From IMG/VR virus record IMGVR_UViG_3300010354_000089, positions 1-63,004 of that record: 63,004 bases of DNA; one strand, 5' to 3'. Both the position numbers and the translations under genes were made by a program. Within the stretch, counting starts at the first letter, position 1, and every line of letters starts with the position of its first letter. A model generated the notes under the pieces. That model did no database searches, was not told the origin of the DNA, and saw only the letters and a list, made by a program, of their open reading frames with translations. Source of the DNA: a virus. This document shows positions 29,158-38,224 of the stretch, one piece after another.

Positions 29158-32100
29158 TGGGCCAGTATATTCGTTTCCGTCTGTTCCAAATTGATATGGC
29201 TGGATGCTTCCATATCTTGCAGCTGTGCTATATGTTACATCTCCTCTGAGAGAGGACACAAGGTACGGTCTAAATACTCCCTGGACTGAGGTATATGTAT
29301 CATTTGTTGTTGTATAGCTTCTAAATGTGCTAGTTGTTCTGGCAGTTCCTGCTGCTAACTGAGTTGAGTTTGGACCATTAAAATTCCATCCTCTACTAGT
29401 TCCAATACTTCCACTAAAGCTAAATGTTCCATTTGTCCATCCCCACTTATAGTTAGCAGTTCCAGTTGTTATTCTTTGGAAGTTAGATCCTGCAGTCCAT
29501 CCAGGCATAGTTCCGTTCCACTGTGGAGTAACAAATACAGCATTCCAAATAGCTGTAGCTGTGGCATTTGCAGATCCAAATGTATATGATCCTCCACCAG
29601 AATATGTAACACCACCAATATTCCATCCTCCAAAAGTAAATCCAGAACGAGTTCCAGCTCCAGATGCCAAAGTAATTGTTTGACCTGCTGTTCCAGTTTG
29701 TGACGTTGGTGTGGTGCTTCCTCCATTAGCGCTATATGTTAATGTATATGTTGTAACAGTTAATGCTGTTCCGCTTGCGGTTGCTTGAACTGTTTGATAT
29801 CCAGATAAAGCTTTTGAAACTGTTACTGTTGAAGAAGCTCCCGAACCTAAACCACTTGCTGTAATTGCTCCGCTTGTAGAGTTTACTGTAGCTGACCCAG
29901 CTGTTGCAGATACAAAGCTATATGTTGCACCAGTTTGTGCACCAGAATTAATAGAAGCAGTCCACCCTCCAGCTGCAGATGTAGACGTACCATAAGTAAA
30001 AGCTACTCCATCAGCAAATGCAGATGTTATTTGATTACTATAAAAGTAATAAGTTGTTCCATTTGTTCCTACTACAGTATCTCTAACCGCAAAAATATAC
30101 GGAGATCCTGCTGGGTCTGCTGTTGATATTGCGTATGGGTTTGCTGTCCTAGTTGCAGTATTAGTATTTCCACCAGGGGCTTGTACGTTTGCTGCCGAAG
30201 TTGAGTATACCAAAACAGATGTTACGCTTGAAGCATTTGTATAAGTTCCTCCTCCCCAAGTTATGCTATCTAAATACTTAACAGTTGTTGTTGAATTTGT
30301 AGCAGTTGCTCTTGCAAATGGAGAAGTTGTTTGTGATGGAGCTGGTATGACAACACCTACTGCAGATGGGGATCTTGTCCATCCAGACCAAGTGCTTCCT
30401 CCATTTGATGCAGATACAAAAAAGAAATAAGTTGATCCACTTGCAGGCTGAGATCCATTTTTATCAGGATCTCCTGGGCCCCAATCCCAAGAGCCAGAAG
30501 TAGATGTTATTGTTGAACCATTTACTAATTTTTCCTCATCAAATGTTGTTGCAGCAGACCCTGGGGTAGTACCACTTGTATTCCAATAAATTCTATATCT
30601 ATCAGCATTTGTTGCTCCTGACCAACTAGCAGTTATTGTTGTTGAACTTCCGTTATTAGCTGCGCTTACCGATGTTGGAGCAGTAGCAACAGCTGGAATA
30701 AATACAGAAACTCTAGTCGTACCATAAGAACTTACGTCAGACCCTATAGTATTTGATGTTGCTGTTAGGGCTGATCTAACCCAGAAATAATATGTTGTAT
30801 TAGGTGTAGGAGTAAATCCTGGGGTATATGTTATTGTTGTTGTGTTTTGCGTAGCAGTACCACTATCAAATCCAGTTCCATCTGCGGGATATGTTCCGCT
30901 TGTGTTGTACCAAGACTGGAACCATGGACCAGATCCTCCAGAATAAGTAATAATAAACGATGTTCCGTTCCAAACTACTGAACTAGGGGTTGGAGCGGTT
31001 AAGCTATTAACACCAACAGTAAAGCTTCCAGAACCATTTCTAGGTCTTGTATATCCAACTAAAGTTTTATTACCAGTAGTAGAATAAGATTTTGTCAGTG
31101 TTCTTGTAATTGGAGTTCCACTACCTGCAGTTATGCTTTGCCATCCACTGTCTGTGCCGTCTCCATAATATACTATAAATTCTCTTGGATATGCAACGTT
31201 TGGAGATGGGGAACCACCCAAGCTAACTGTAATTGTGGTGTTAGAATTTAATCCAACATTTGCTGGAGTTGCAGATAAAGATATTGTTGGAGCTGCCGAT
31301 ATATCGTAATCATGGTAGTAGGTAGTTGTTTGTCCACTTTTAATAGCAGAAACTTCTATTTCTAAGTTCCATCTAGGACTTCCGCCACTATATGTTGATC
31401 CATTAAATGTGGCATCTAGGCTAAATGTATCATATATTGTGGCAACTCCATTTGCTATAGTCACACTTGATATGTTTCCAGAACCACTTGCATTTGCTGT
31501 ATATGTTAGCCAAGCCCCAGTCCCTGCAGCATCTGTTGCAGTAACCGTTCCTGGATTCCAATATATACCAGTTTGCCAATTGTAAACCCTATACCTAACT
31601 CTATATGTGGTTAAGCTATTTACATTTTCTATTCTGGCATATGTTCTTAAAAATGTGCTTGTTGGAACTCTAAGAAGATTATCTAATCCATTTTCATAAT
31701 TTACATCTTGTATGTCTGAAGTTATTACTATTGCTCCACTAACAGGAGCACCTTCGCTAATTCCTTGAGAAGTATTTTCATTATAATACCTAGAGTATGA
31801 GTTTGTTGGCAAAACTTCAAAAACAATGTAAGATCCAATATCAGCACTTGTTATTGTATATGGATATGAACCGCTAATAGTTGTGCTATTATTTGTTGTA
31901 GCAGCGTCAAAAAATAAATCTTCTTTTAATAATACCCCACCTGGTGTTCCAGCAGAGGGAGACCTCCACCATCTAACTACAGAAAGCATCTGATCTGGTT
32001 TATTATACCAATAATTCTCAAACGCAAATCTTCCTTGTAAAGTATTTCCTACTGATGTTCCATTACCTGTAAAATCAAATTGAGTATTAACCATTTGTCT

Positions 32101-32607
32101 TTTAATCATATATACTGGATCAGATGTAGGCTTAATAAAATCTGAGTTATTTTCAACTTTCATTTCATAAAAAACATACATCTCGTCAGCCATCTCTTGA
32201 TTAGATTGTACATTTAAAATATCATCACCATAGCTACTTGTAGAGGTTTCTAAATCTATTCTTTCTCCAAGAGCTGTTGTTGCGTATGTCCATTTTCTAC
32301 CGCTTTTTATTGTCCAGTTTGTATATTCTCCGTCATGACCATATAGCGTAGTATTTATATATTGTGGGCTGGTGGCAACTGTTCCGTTGTAGCTTCCAAG
32401 CCTAATTGATATTACATCTGATGTTGGCTGTGGAAGATCTGCATTATAAAATATTTCTCTCCAAGCATTGGTTCCAGAAGCAGCAACTTTTGCCCACATT
32501 CTTGTAACCTTTTTCCAAATATTTTCTCCAGTTACTTTTACAAATATATTATCAACCTGGCTAAATTGTGTAGACGGGTTTGTTTTTACCCACATATTTC
32601 TAGACAT
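29140..32607 (-). CDS. Large minor tail/fibre protein with Ig/Fn3 domains and InlB-type repeat
   Basis: An 1155-residue Thr/Ser/Gly-rich protein. The N-terminal WVKTNPSTQFSQVDNIFVKV region probably attaches to the tail. Several beta-sandwich domains follow: fibronectin type III-like units carry NTTYYFWVRSA and DRYRIYWNTSG; an early unit has a YRVRY-x-VYNWQTG segment. About residues 990-1050 there is one Listeria-Bacteroides (InlB) type repeat: TYSANGGSTTPTSQTGTAGQ, then TFGGWN. The final part (WNGTMPGWTAGSNFQRI...) is likely the tip. Surface-exposed display or host adhesion is the expected role. Weakly biased, repetitive codon use is visible. Confidence 0.7.
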   Translation of the reverse strand: MSRNMWVKTNPSTQFSQVDNIFVKVTGENIWKKVTRMWAKVAASGTNAWREIFYNADLPQPTSDVISIRLGSYNGTVATSPQYINTTLYGHDGEYTNWTIKSGRKWTYATTALGERIDLETSTSSYGDDILNVQSNQEMADEMYVFYEMKVENNSDFIKPTSDPVYMIKRQMVNTQFDFTGNGTSVGNTLQGRFAFENYWYNKPDQMLSVVRWWRSPSAGTPGGVLLKEDLFFDAATTNNSTTISGSYPYTITSADIGSYIVFEVLPTNSYSRYYNENTSQGISEGAPVSGAIVITSDIQDVNYENGLDNLLRVPTSTFLRTYARIENVNSLTTYRVRYRVYNWQTGIYWNPGTVTATDAAGTGAWLTYTANASGSGNISSVTIANGVATIYDTFSLDATFNGSTYSGGSPRWNLEIEVSAIKSGQTTTYYHDYDISAAPTISLSATPANVGLNSNTTITVSLGGSPSPNVAYPREFIVYYGDGTDSGWQSITAGSGTPITRTLTKSYSTTGNKTLVGYTRPRNGSGSFTVGVNSLTAPTPSSVVWNGTSFIITYSGGSGPWFQSWYNTSGTYPADGTGFDSGTATQNTTTITYTPGFTPTPNTTYYFWVRSALTATSNTIGSDVSSYGTTRVSVFIPAVATAPTSVSAANNGSSTTITASWSGATNADRYRIYWNTSGTTPGSAATTFDEEKLVNGSTITSTSGSWDWGPGDPDKNGSQPASGSTYFFFVSASNGGSTWSGWTRSPSAVGVVIPAPSQTTSPFARATATNSTTTVKYLDSITWGGGTYTNASSVTSVLVYSTSAANVQAPGGNTNTATRTANPYAISTADPAGSPYIFAVRDTVVGTNGTTYYFYSNQITSAFADGVAFTYGTSTSAAGGWTASINSGAQTGATYSFVSATAGSATVNSTSGAITASGLGSGASSTVTVSKALSGYQTVQATASGTALTVTTYTLTYSANGGSTTPTSQTGTAGQTITLASGAGTRSGFTFGGWNIGGVTYSGGGSYTFGSANATATAIWNAVFVTPQWNGTMPGWTAGSNFQRITTGTANYKWGWTNGTFSFSGSIGTSRGWNFNGPNSTQLAAGTARTTSTFRSYTTTNDTYTSVQGVFRPYLVSSLRGDVTYSTAARYGSIQPYQFGTDGNEYTGPWTAGI

Positions 32608-35198
32608 TACGCCCAGCTAACCCAAAGATCTCCAGTACGACCAGTTGAAGCACCTGGGGCACTAGTTCTTTGTCCATAATAAACTCCCATTCCAAGAAGT
32701 GTCTGACCAGTAACTGGATCTTCTACAAGCATTCTTTGTCTTGGGACTCCACCTAATGGAGATGCATATCTATATGAAAATGGAGAATAGTCTGTCATGT
32801 CAATATCTCCTTGAGTTGGAATTCCATATATAGAAACTCCTGATGTTGCATCAATAATAATTTTTGCTCCGCCAGAATATGCTCTAACGTCAGACCAGTT
32901 ATTTATGTTAGTTGTTCTTCCTTGTAAAACTATATTTGATGTATTGGCTTGTAAATAAGTAGATGAAGCATTTCCAGCAAAGAATGTTCCATTAATGTCT
33001 GCTCCTGTTGCAAATAATTTACCAGTTGCATCAACTCTAAAATTTGCTCCTGATCTGCTTGCAATGCTTGTCTGTCCAGCCCATAAAACAATATCTGATG
33101 TTGAGGTAGGAGCATCAATTCCAGCAGAATATCCTAATGAATTTAATGTTGTTGATACGCTAACGTAACCTCCTGCAGAATCTAATATAATTCCGTTTTT
33201 TGTAATTTGGGTTCCAGTAACATCCCATCCAGCAATAGACCCTCTACTAAAAACAGCATTACCTGTATTGTTAGATATTGAAAATACTTCTGTTGCTCCA
33301 TCGTACCCAAATAAGCCATTTAATGTCATCTTAACACGACGGCCAGATCCAGAGTCTGCACCTGCAAATATTGAGGCTGATGCTCCAGTTACACCAAGTT
33401 CTCCAGTTGTAATGTAGCTACTTCCTGTTACAGTAAACCCTCCAGTTACAGCAAGAGTAGAGCCGTTCCATGTTAATTTGTCTCCTAAGCTAAACCTACC
33501 AACGCCAGAAGAGTTTGCTAAATAAACTGGAGTGTTTGCATTTGCATAAGTTCCAGTTCCTATATATATAGCTGGGTCTACTGCAGTTCCATCAATTACT
33601 ACTTTCCCAGATCCGCCAACATTTATTTTACCAGTTATAATGCTATTAGTTTTTAATCTATCTGCATCTAAAGTGTTAGCAATTATCTTATCACCAACAA
33701 TTGTATTTCCAGCAATAAGATCTCCAACAATAGTTCCGCTTGTAATTGCTGTTTGTGCATTTATTGTTCCAGGTGTAGCGCTTGCTATAGAAGAATAAGG
33801 TCCAACATTTCCAGAAGAATCTATTGCTCTTACTCGTACATAATATGTTGTTCCAGTTGTTAAGCCAGTAAATGTTGCAACTGTTCCAGTTATTGTTTGA
33901 TCTTGTATAATTGTGCTAAATAAATTAGAGGCAGATAACTGAAACTGATATGTTCCTCTTCCTAAATCAACATCTGATTCTAAATTTCTTGACCAATATG
34001 CAACTATATTATTAAATCCTGCTACAGCAACAAGTCCTGTCGGAGCAACTGGGGCAGTTGTATCTCCTGGAACTGTAACTGCAACTGGAGTAGCTGGAAT
34101 AAATCCACTGTCATTAACTCCATCATTTGCAGCAATTTGAAAATAATATGTTACTCCAGATCTTAAATTATCTAGTCTTCCAGATGTTCCATTAAATGTA
34201 ATATACGTACTTAAATCATTTGAAGCTCTACCAAATTTAACTGTATATGTTTTAACGTCTGGTGATGATGAAGCAGTCCATGAAAGAATTATGTACCCAG
34301 TATTTCCAGAAGGATCGCTTGAATCATTGTACCCAACTCCAGATAGTGTACCTGGTTCAGTTGGTGGGGTTACGTCACTAGCATCTGCGCTAGTTGGTTT
34401 TACAGAAACTATATTACTGTATGCAGATTGAGATCCGTTTGCATCAACAAAATATGCTCTTACCCACCGCTTTGATGTGTTTGCAGAAACAGTAATTGGA
34501 TTATCAATAGACTTCTTTTTAAAAGTATAACCTCCCGCAGGAGCAGTCATTGAATCGCTAATTACTTCTTCAATATAAACTCCTTCAAGAATATCCTCAT
34601 CTTGTGTGTTCCAAGATACGTTATAAGAATTCTCTCCAGGCGTTACAGATATGATTGGAGCTGAAAGCGGAGTTCCGTACATATCAGAAGTTATTGTTAC
34701 AGGTGTGCTTTCTGTATTATAAAAATCTATTGCTGTTACTGTTATAATAAATTGAGATTTAAATAAACCAAAATCCCTTTTATTTGTTAAAGAGTCTAGT
34801 TGCCACTCTTGGGTTGTAGTTGATTTATTTGCTACTTGAGTATATGTTTTTGATATACCTCCTGAAACTAAAACTATTCTGTAAGAGGAAACAAAAGTAT
34901 TATTAAAAGATCCACTATTTAATCCTGTATCATGTGTAAACGAAACCTTTAGTGCGCCTTTAGAAGTCCATGTTCCAGTAAGATTTGTAACTGAACTAGG
35001 TTTTGCTCTTCCTGCAGTTGTAAACTTATATATATTTGACCAGTTGTTTCCTACTTTAGTATTTAAAGCAGCATCAGCAAAAATCCATTGAAATTGCAGA
35101 TTATATTCTGTTGCAGGCAGCAAATTTGATACCGTTAGATTATAATAATTCTTATCTGACGGATCTACTGAGCCTGTAAAAGATAAATCTGCTGACAT
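32607..35198 (-). CDS. Minor tail protein with Fn3 domains and fibre-like C-terminus
   Basis: An 863-residue virion protein. The first half contains fibronectin type III-like domains, seen from repeated landmarks: ATEYNLQFQWIF, VTYYFQIAAND and GTTYYVRVRAIDSSGNVGPY. The second half is a trimeric fibre region: TAITSGTIVGDLIAGNTIVG, then GKINVGGSGKVVIDGTAVDP and repeated G-x-x-x-V-T-G-stretches. A C-terminal QRMLVEDPVTGQTLLGMGVYYG segment may be the tip. The layout resembles central tail-fibre/receptor proteins of siphoviruses. It overlaps both neighbours as TAATG. Confidence 0.75.
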   Translation of the reverse strand: MSADLSFTGSVDPSDKNYYNLTVSNLLPATEYNLQFQWIFADAALNTKVGNNWSNIYKFTTAGRAKPSSVTNLTGTWTSKGALKVSFTHDTGLNSGSFNNTFVSSYRIVLVSGGISKTYTQVANKSTTTQEWQLDSLTNKRDFGLFKSQFIITVTAIDFYNTESTPVTITSDMYGTPLSAPIISVTPGENSYNVSWNTQDEDILEGVYIEEVISDSMTAPAGGYTFKKKSIDNPITVSANTSKRWVRAYFVDANGSQSAYSNIVSVKPTSADASDVTPPTEPGTLSGVGYNDSSDPSGNTGYIILSWTASSSPDVKTYTVKFGRASNDLSTYITFNGTSGRLDNLRSGVTYYFQIAANDGVNDSGFIPATPVAVTVPGDTTAPVAPTGLVAVAGFNNIVAYWSRNLESDVDLGRGTYQFQLSASNLFSTIIQDQTITGTVATFTGLTTGTTYYVRVRAIDSSGNVGPYSSIASATPGTINAQTAITSGTIVGDLIAGNTIVGDKIIANTLDADRLKTNSIITGKINVGGSGKVVIDGTAVDPAIYIGTGTYANANTPVYLANSSGVGRFSLGDKLTWNGSTLAVTGGFTVTGSSYITTGELGVTGASASIFAGADSGSGRRVKMTLNGLFGYDGATEVFSISNNTGNAVFSRGSIAGWDVTGTQITKNGIILDSAGGYVSVSTTLNSLGYSAGIDAPTSTSDIVLWAGQTSIASRSGANFRVDATGKLFATGADINGTFFAGNASSTYLQANTSNIVLQGRTTNINNWSDVRAYSGGAKIIIDATSGVSIYGIPTQGDIDMTDYSPFSYRYASPLGGVPRQRMLVEDPVTGQTLLGMGVYYGQRTSAPGASTGRTGDLWVSWA

Positions 35199-36094
35199 TA
35201 TGAGAAGTTAATTCCTATCCTGTACTCTATGTCCACTGGTCTACCTGCTGGTTTTTCTAGTGGTGTAGTTAAAACAGATCTTGATATTAAACCAAACTTA
35301 GGATCAAATGTATCTTCGTCATTAATTCTTAATCCATCAAAGTATACGGATGAAGACCCTGAGCTTTTTGCATTTATTTCTATTCCAATTTTTGTGATAA
35401 TTGATGTAGGAGATCCAGATGTTTGTATAGTAGACAAAGATCTGTTTAAAATTTTATTTCCTGTTCCTGTGTTTATATCGGTACCACTAAATGTAATGTA
35501 ATGATAAGCAGTGTCTGAGCTATAGAACTTTACAGTAATGCTATTTAAATTTAAATCTTCTTGATTAAAAGCTAAGCTTAAAGAATCATTGCTACTATAT
35601 CCTGATATATCAAAGTTTGCTATTTGAGCAATATACTCTTTTGATGTACTTGCTGCTGCTGTTGATTTAATTAAATAAGCTCCAACTCTTGGTAAAGTTA
35701 AATCTGTTGTAGTTTCAACTAAGGCTGGTCTTAATCCAGATGAATCCGCCCACAATAAATGATTTTCAAAATCAGAAAGAAACTTACTATCAAAATTATT
35801 TATAGATTCTCGTGACGAAGGGTACAAGCCAATTTCTCTAATTACACCAGCAACATCTTGAGGTAAAGTTGTTTTATAAATAACCCCATAAGTAGTATTG
35901 CCAAGACCATCTGTCTGTATGTCTATGCTTCCAAATGTAGCTGGAAGTCTATAAAACTCAAACCCTAGTCTTGTATCATTACCAGAAGAGTCTGGTGTTA
36001 TAGATGATATCCCTATAGCTAAATCTTGTTTTGGAAAAGAAACAAGCCCAGCTAAGTAGGATGTTAGAAATCTTTTTCCGAATTTTGTAATCAT
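35198..36094 (-). CDS. Minor tail protein
   Basis: A 298-residue protein starting MITKFGKRFLTSYLAGLVSF. The N-terminal part (FLTSYLAG...IAIGISS) has the pattern of phage proteins that join fibre components and of tail collar-type domains (a reactive-looking AIGxxxxxPxxSDxxL... layout). The rest is beta-rich, with a Concanavalin-like sandwich suggested by SLSLAFNQEDLNLNSITVKF and SSGSSSVYFDGLRI. It is part of the coupled minor-tail run. Function assigned by position only. Confidence 0.6.
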   Translation of the reverse strand: MITKFGKRFLTSYLAGLVSFPKQDLAIGISSITPDSSGNDTRLGFEFYRLPATFGSIDIQTDGLGNTTYGVIYKTTLPQDVAGVIREIGLYPSSRESINNFDSKFLSDFENHLLWADSSGLRPALVETTTDLTLPRVGAYLIKSTAAASTSKEYIAQIANFDISGYSSNDSLSLAFNQEDLNLNSITVKFYSSDTAYHYITFSGTDINTGTGNKILNRSLSTIQTSGSPTSIITKIGIEINAKSSGSSSVYFDGLRINDEDTFDPKFGLISRSVLTTPLEKPAGRPVDIEYRIGINFS

Positions 36095-36465
36095 GATGGT
36101 TTCTTGCCTTTCATACCTACGATAGTTTTACCAGTAGAGTTTTTAATTTTTAACACAACAGTAACTGTTGGTGGGTTTGTATTATAGTTTACAGTTTGAG
36201 ATTTAATTGTTATATCTCCAAGCTGCGGCAGCAATGCTGCTATTTCGCCAGGAAGCTCTGGATCTTCTGGCGGTATATAAATAACGTCTGTATCCTGGTT
36301 TCCGAAGCTTGTTGAGTATCCATATAGCTGTTTAAATTTATCTACAACTTCGCCTTGTATTGGCCTAACAATACTTAGGTCTGCGTCCTGTATTGCCTTA
36401 TCCCCTGGGAGTAAGAACAGGACATCATTTTTATCAATTTGCGATGAGGATATTTTTTCTTTCAT
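36091..36465 (-). CDS. Small virion-region protein
   Basis: A 124-residue protein. N-terminal half DKNDVLFLLPGDKAIQDADLS suggests an acidic helix-loop; a Pro-rich centre (YIPPEDPELPGEIAALLPQL) follows; the C-terminal half is a beta strand set (VNYNTNPPTVTVVLKIKN). It lies between minor tail genes and overlaps the next by four bases. The -10 box TGGTATAAT ends exactly six bases (AAAAAA) before its ATG, so it has a leaderless-type promoter. Unknown function. Confidence 0.55.
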   Translation of the reverse strand: MKEKISSSQIDKNDVLFLLPGDKAIQDADLSIVRPIQGEVVDKFKQLYGYSTSFGNQDTDVIYIPPEDPELPGEIAALLPQLGDITIKSQTVNYNTNPPTVTVVLKIKNSTGKTIVGMKGKKPS

Positions 36466-36471
36466 TTTTTT

Positions 36472-36480
36472 ATTATACCA
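36472..36480 (-). promoter_or_regulatory. Leaderless-type extended -10 promoter
   Basis: TGGTATAAT on the minus strand (-10 at 36477-36472), then AAAAAA and the ATG at 36465. Spacing of six bases matches the boxes before the lipoprotein and terminase genes. No strong -35 is visible. Confidence 0.5.
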
Positions 36481-36484
36481 TTTA

Positions 36485-38224
36485 TTAGCTATAAATTGAT
36501 CTAGCCTGTATAGTGGTTTCTAATCCTCCGTCCCATGATTGATTTACATTTGTTACCAAAAACTTTTCAGTTCCAGAAAGCTCGCTTAAAGAATGAGATA
36601 TTGATATAACATCTCCTACTGATATTAATGGGTTTCCAAAAACATTTATCAAAACCTTTAATTGTTGATTTTTAAGCTGACCCTTAATCCATGTTGATAA
36701 ATTTTTTGCATCATCATATTTTTGTATCCATTTTGAATTAAATGTAATTGGTTCTTGTGTTACATATTGATTAATTTCTTCGTCCATATATTCTAACGGA
36801 CTACTTTGGTCAATAGAGTTTCCTAATATACTTACGGTAGTTTTAGTATCACTGTTTAATGGAATATAGGTTCCAGCATTATTTAATAAATACATTTCTG
36901 CATTAAAAGAAGACAAGTTAGTTCCTAATATTTTTACAAACTTATTTGCTGCTGTTGTTGGGTACTTTGGAAAAGCAGGGGTTGTTGAATATCTAAACTG
37001 AATATTTCTAATTTCCCTAGCTACTGGACCAAACTCCTGAATAAATGGCTTGTCTGATCCAACATTTGTATTTGCTAAACCAGTTATAAATAAATCTCCA
37101 TAAGCAATAGAACTTGTAGCAGATGCAAAGTCGTCATCATATATATTTACTAATTCTGAATTATTATATTTATCTGCAGTTATGGGCATTGCATAAACGT
37201 AATCAAAATTAGTAGTTCCTAAAGATGCGTACAAAGCTATATTAGATGTTCTTGGCAATATGTCGTTAACAATAGACGAAGGATTTTTTTGCGTGTCTGA
37301 GGCGGTTATCTTAAATCCATTAACAAAAATAATAAAGCTAATTTTTGAATCTGTTACCTTAACATTTATGTCTATTTTATATGACTGTGGTCCATAAATT
37401 CCTTTTATCTGACTTGCTGTATTGAGAACCTGCGAGTCTGGAATATTTATGTTGTTTCCTTTATTTACTTTAATTAGTTTAACTTCTGTGTCTCCACGAG
37501 TACTTGCTGTTTCTGTTGTTCTAATATTTAAAAAGTATCCAGTATTTCCAGTCTGATTAACAAAAAACCCTATCCCTCCGCTTTGTTTTGATTCTGCTGT
37601 TGTGGCTTTAAAAAACATTGTGGTGCCAAATGCATAATGCGCTGGCTTGCTTCCAGAAACATTGATATTTGTATTTTTAATAGCCATTGATATTGTTTGA
37701 GGATCTTCATTGTTTTTGCTAATTGTAAGTAATGATTTTGATACGGTTCCAGCATTTCCTATAGTAATCCCAGTATCTATCTCCTTTAAATCTTCTTGCT
37801 CTTGCTGCTGATTATTTGCCGCTGCATTTTGAAGCAATGTGTTTAGAGTAGCTCTTGTCATAGCATCTTCTGTTCCATTGTAAGAATACGTGCTTGTATT
37901 GCCTTGAGAAATAAGAGAGTTTGTAACAACTGGAACATACACAGAAAAGTATTGATAAGCCCCTCCAGTACCTGACCCGTTAGAGCCAGAATAAGCTTTA
38001 GTTCTTATGCTGTATATTCCTCCTGGAGCAAGATTTGATGCTATATACGAACCTTGACCATTTGTTAAGTTAACAGTGGTTTCAGCATAAGATCCATTAA
38101 ATGGATAAGAAAGCCTTCCAACAACAACACTCTGTGTATCTGTTGATGCAACTATTGCTATAGTACCAGATGTTTGAGAATCTATATCTAATTCAAAACC
38201 TATTGCAGATACTGTAAGAGTCAT
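36485..38224 (-). CDS. Minor tail protein with glucanase-like beta-sandwich
   Basis: A 579-residue protein starting at ATG 38224 (MTLTVSAIGF; ATGA overlap with the upstream stop). An N-terminal Ig-like domain (about 1-100; AIVASTDTQSVVVGRL, GGIYSIRTKAYSGSNG) is followed by a concanavalin-like domain (about 190-350; TGYFLNIRTTETASTRGD and YKIDINVKVTDSKISFIIFV) and a C-terminal virion domain ending GLETTIQARSIYS. The last part (GDVISISHSLSELSGTEKFL) resembles phage tail hub/baseplate C-terminal domains. Probably part of the tail tip. Confidence 0.65.
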   Translation of the reverse strand: MTLTVSAIGFELDIDSQTSGTIAIVASTDTQSVVVGRLSYPFNGSYAETTVNLTNGQGSYIASNLAPGGIYSIRTKAYSGSNGSGTGGAYQYFSVYVPVVTNSLISQGNTSTYSYNGTEDAMTRATLNTLLQNAAANNQQQEQEDLKEIDTGITIGNAGTVSKSLLTISKNNEDPQTISMAIKNTNINVSGSKPAHYAFGTTMFFKATTAESKQSGGIGFFVNQTGNTGYFLNIRTTETASTRGDTEVKLIKVNKGNNINIPDSQVLNTASQIKGIYGPQSYKIDINVKVTDSKISFIIFVNGFKITASDTQKNPSSIVNDILPRTSNIALYASLGTTNFDYVYAMPITADKYNNSELVNIYDDDFASATSSIAYGDLFITGLANTNVGSDKPFIQEFGPVAREIRNIQFRYSTTPAFPKYPTTAANKFVKILGTNLSSFNAEMYLLNNAGTYIPLNSDTKTTVSILGNSIDQSSPLEYMDEEINQYVTQEPITFNSKWIQKYDDAKNLSTWIKGQLKNQQLKVLINVFGNPLISVGDVISISHSLSELSGTEKFLVTNVNQSWDGGLETTIQARSIYS

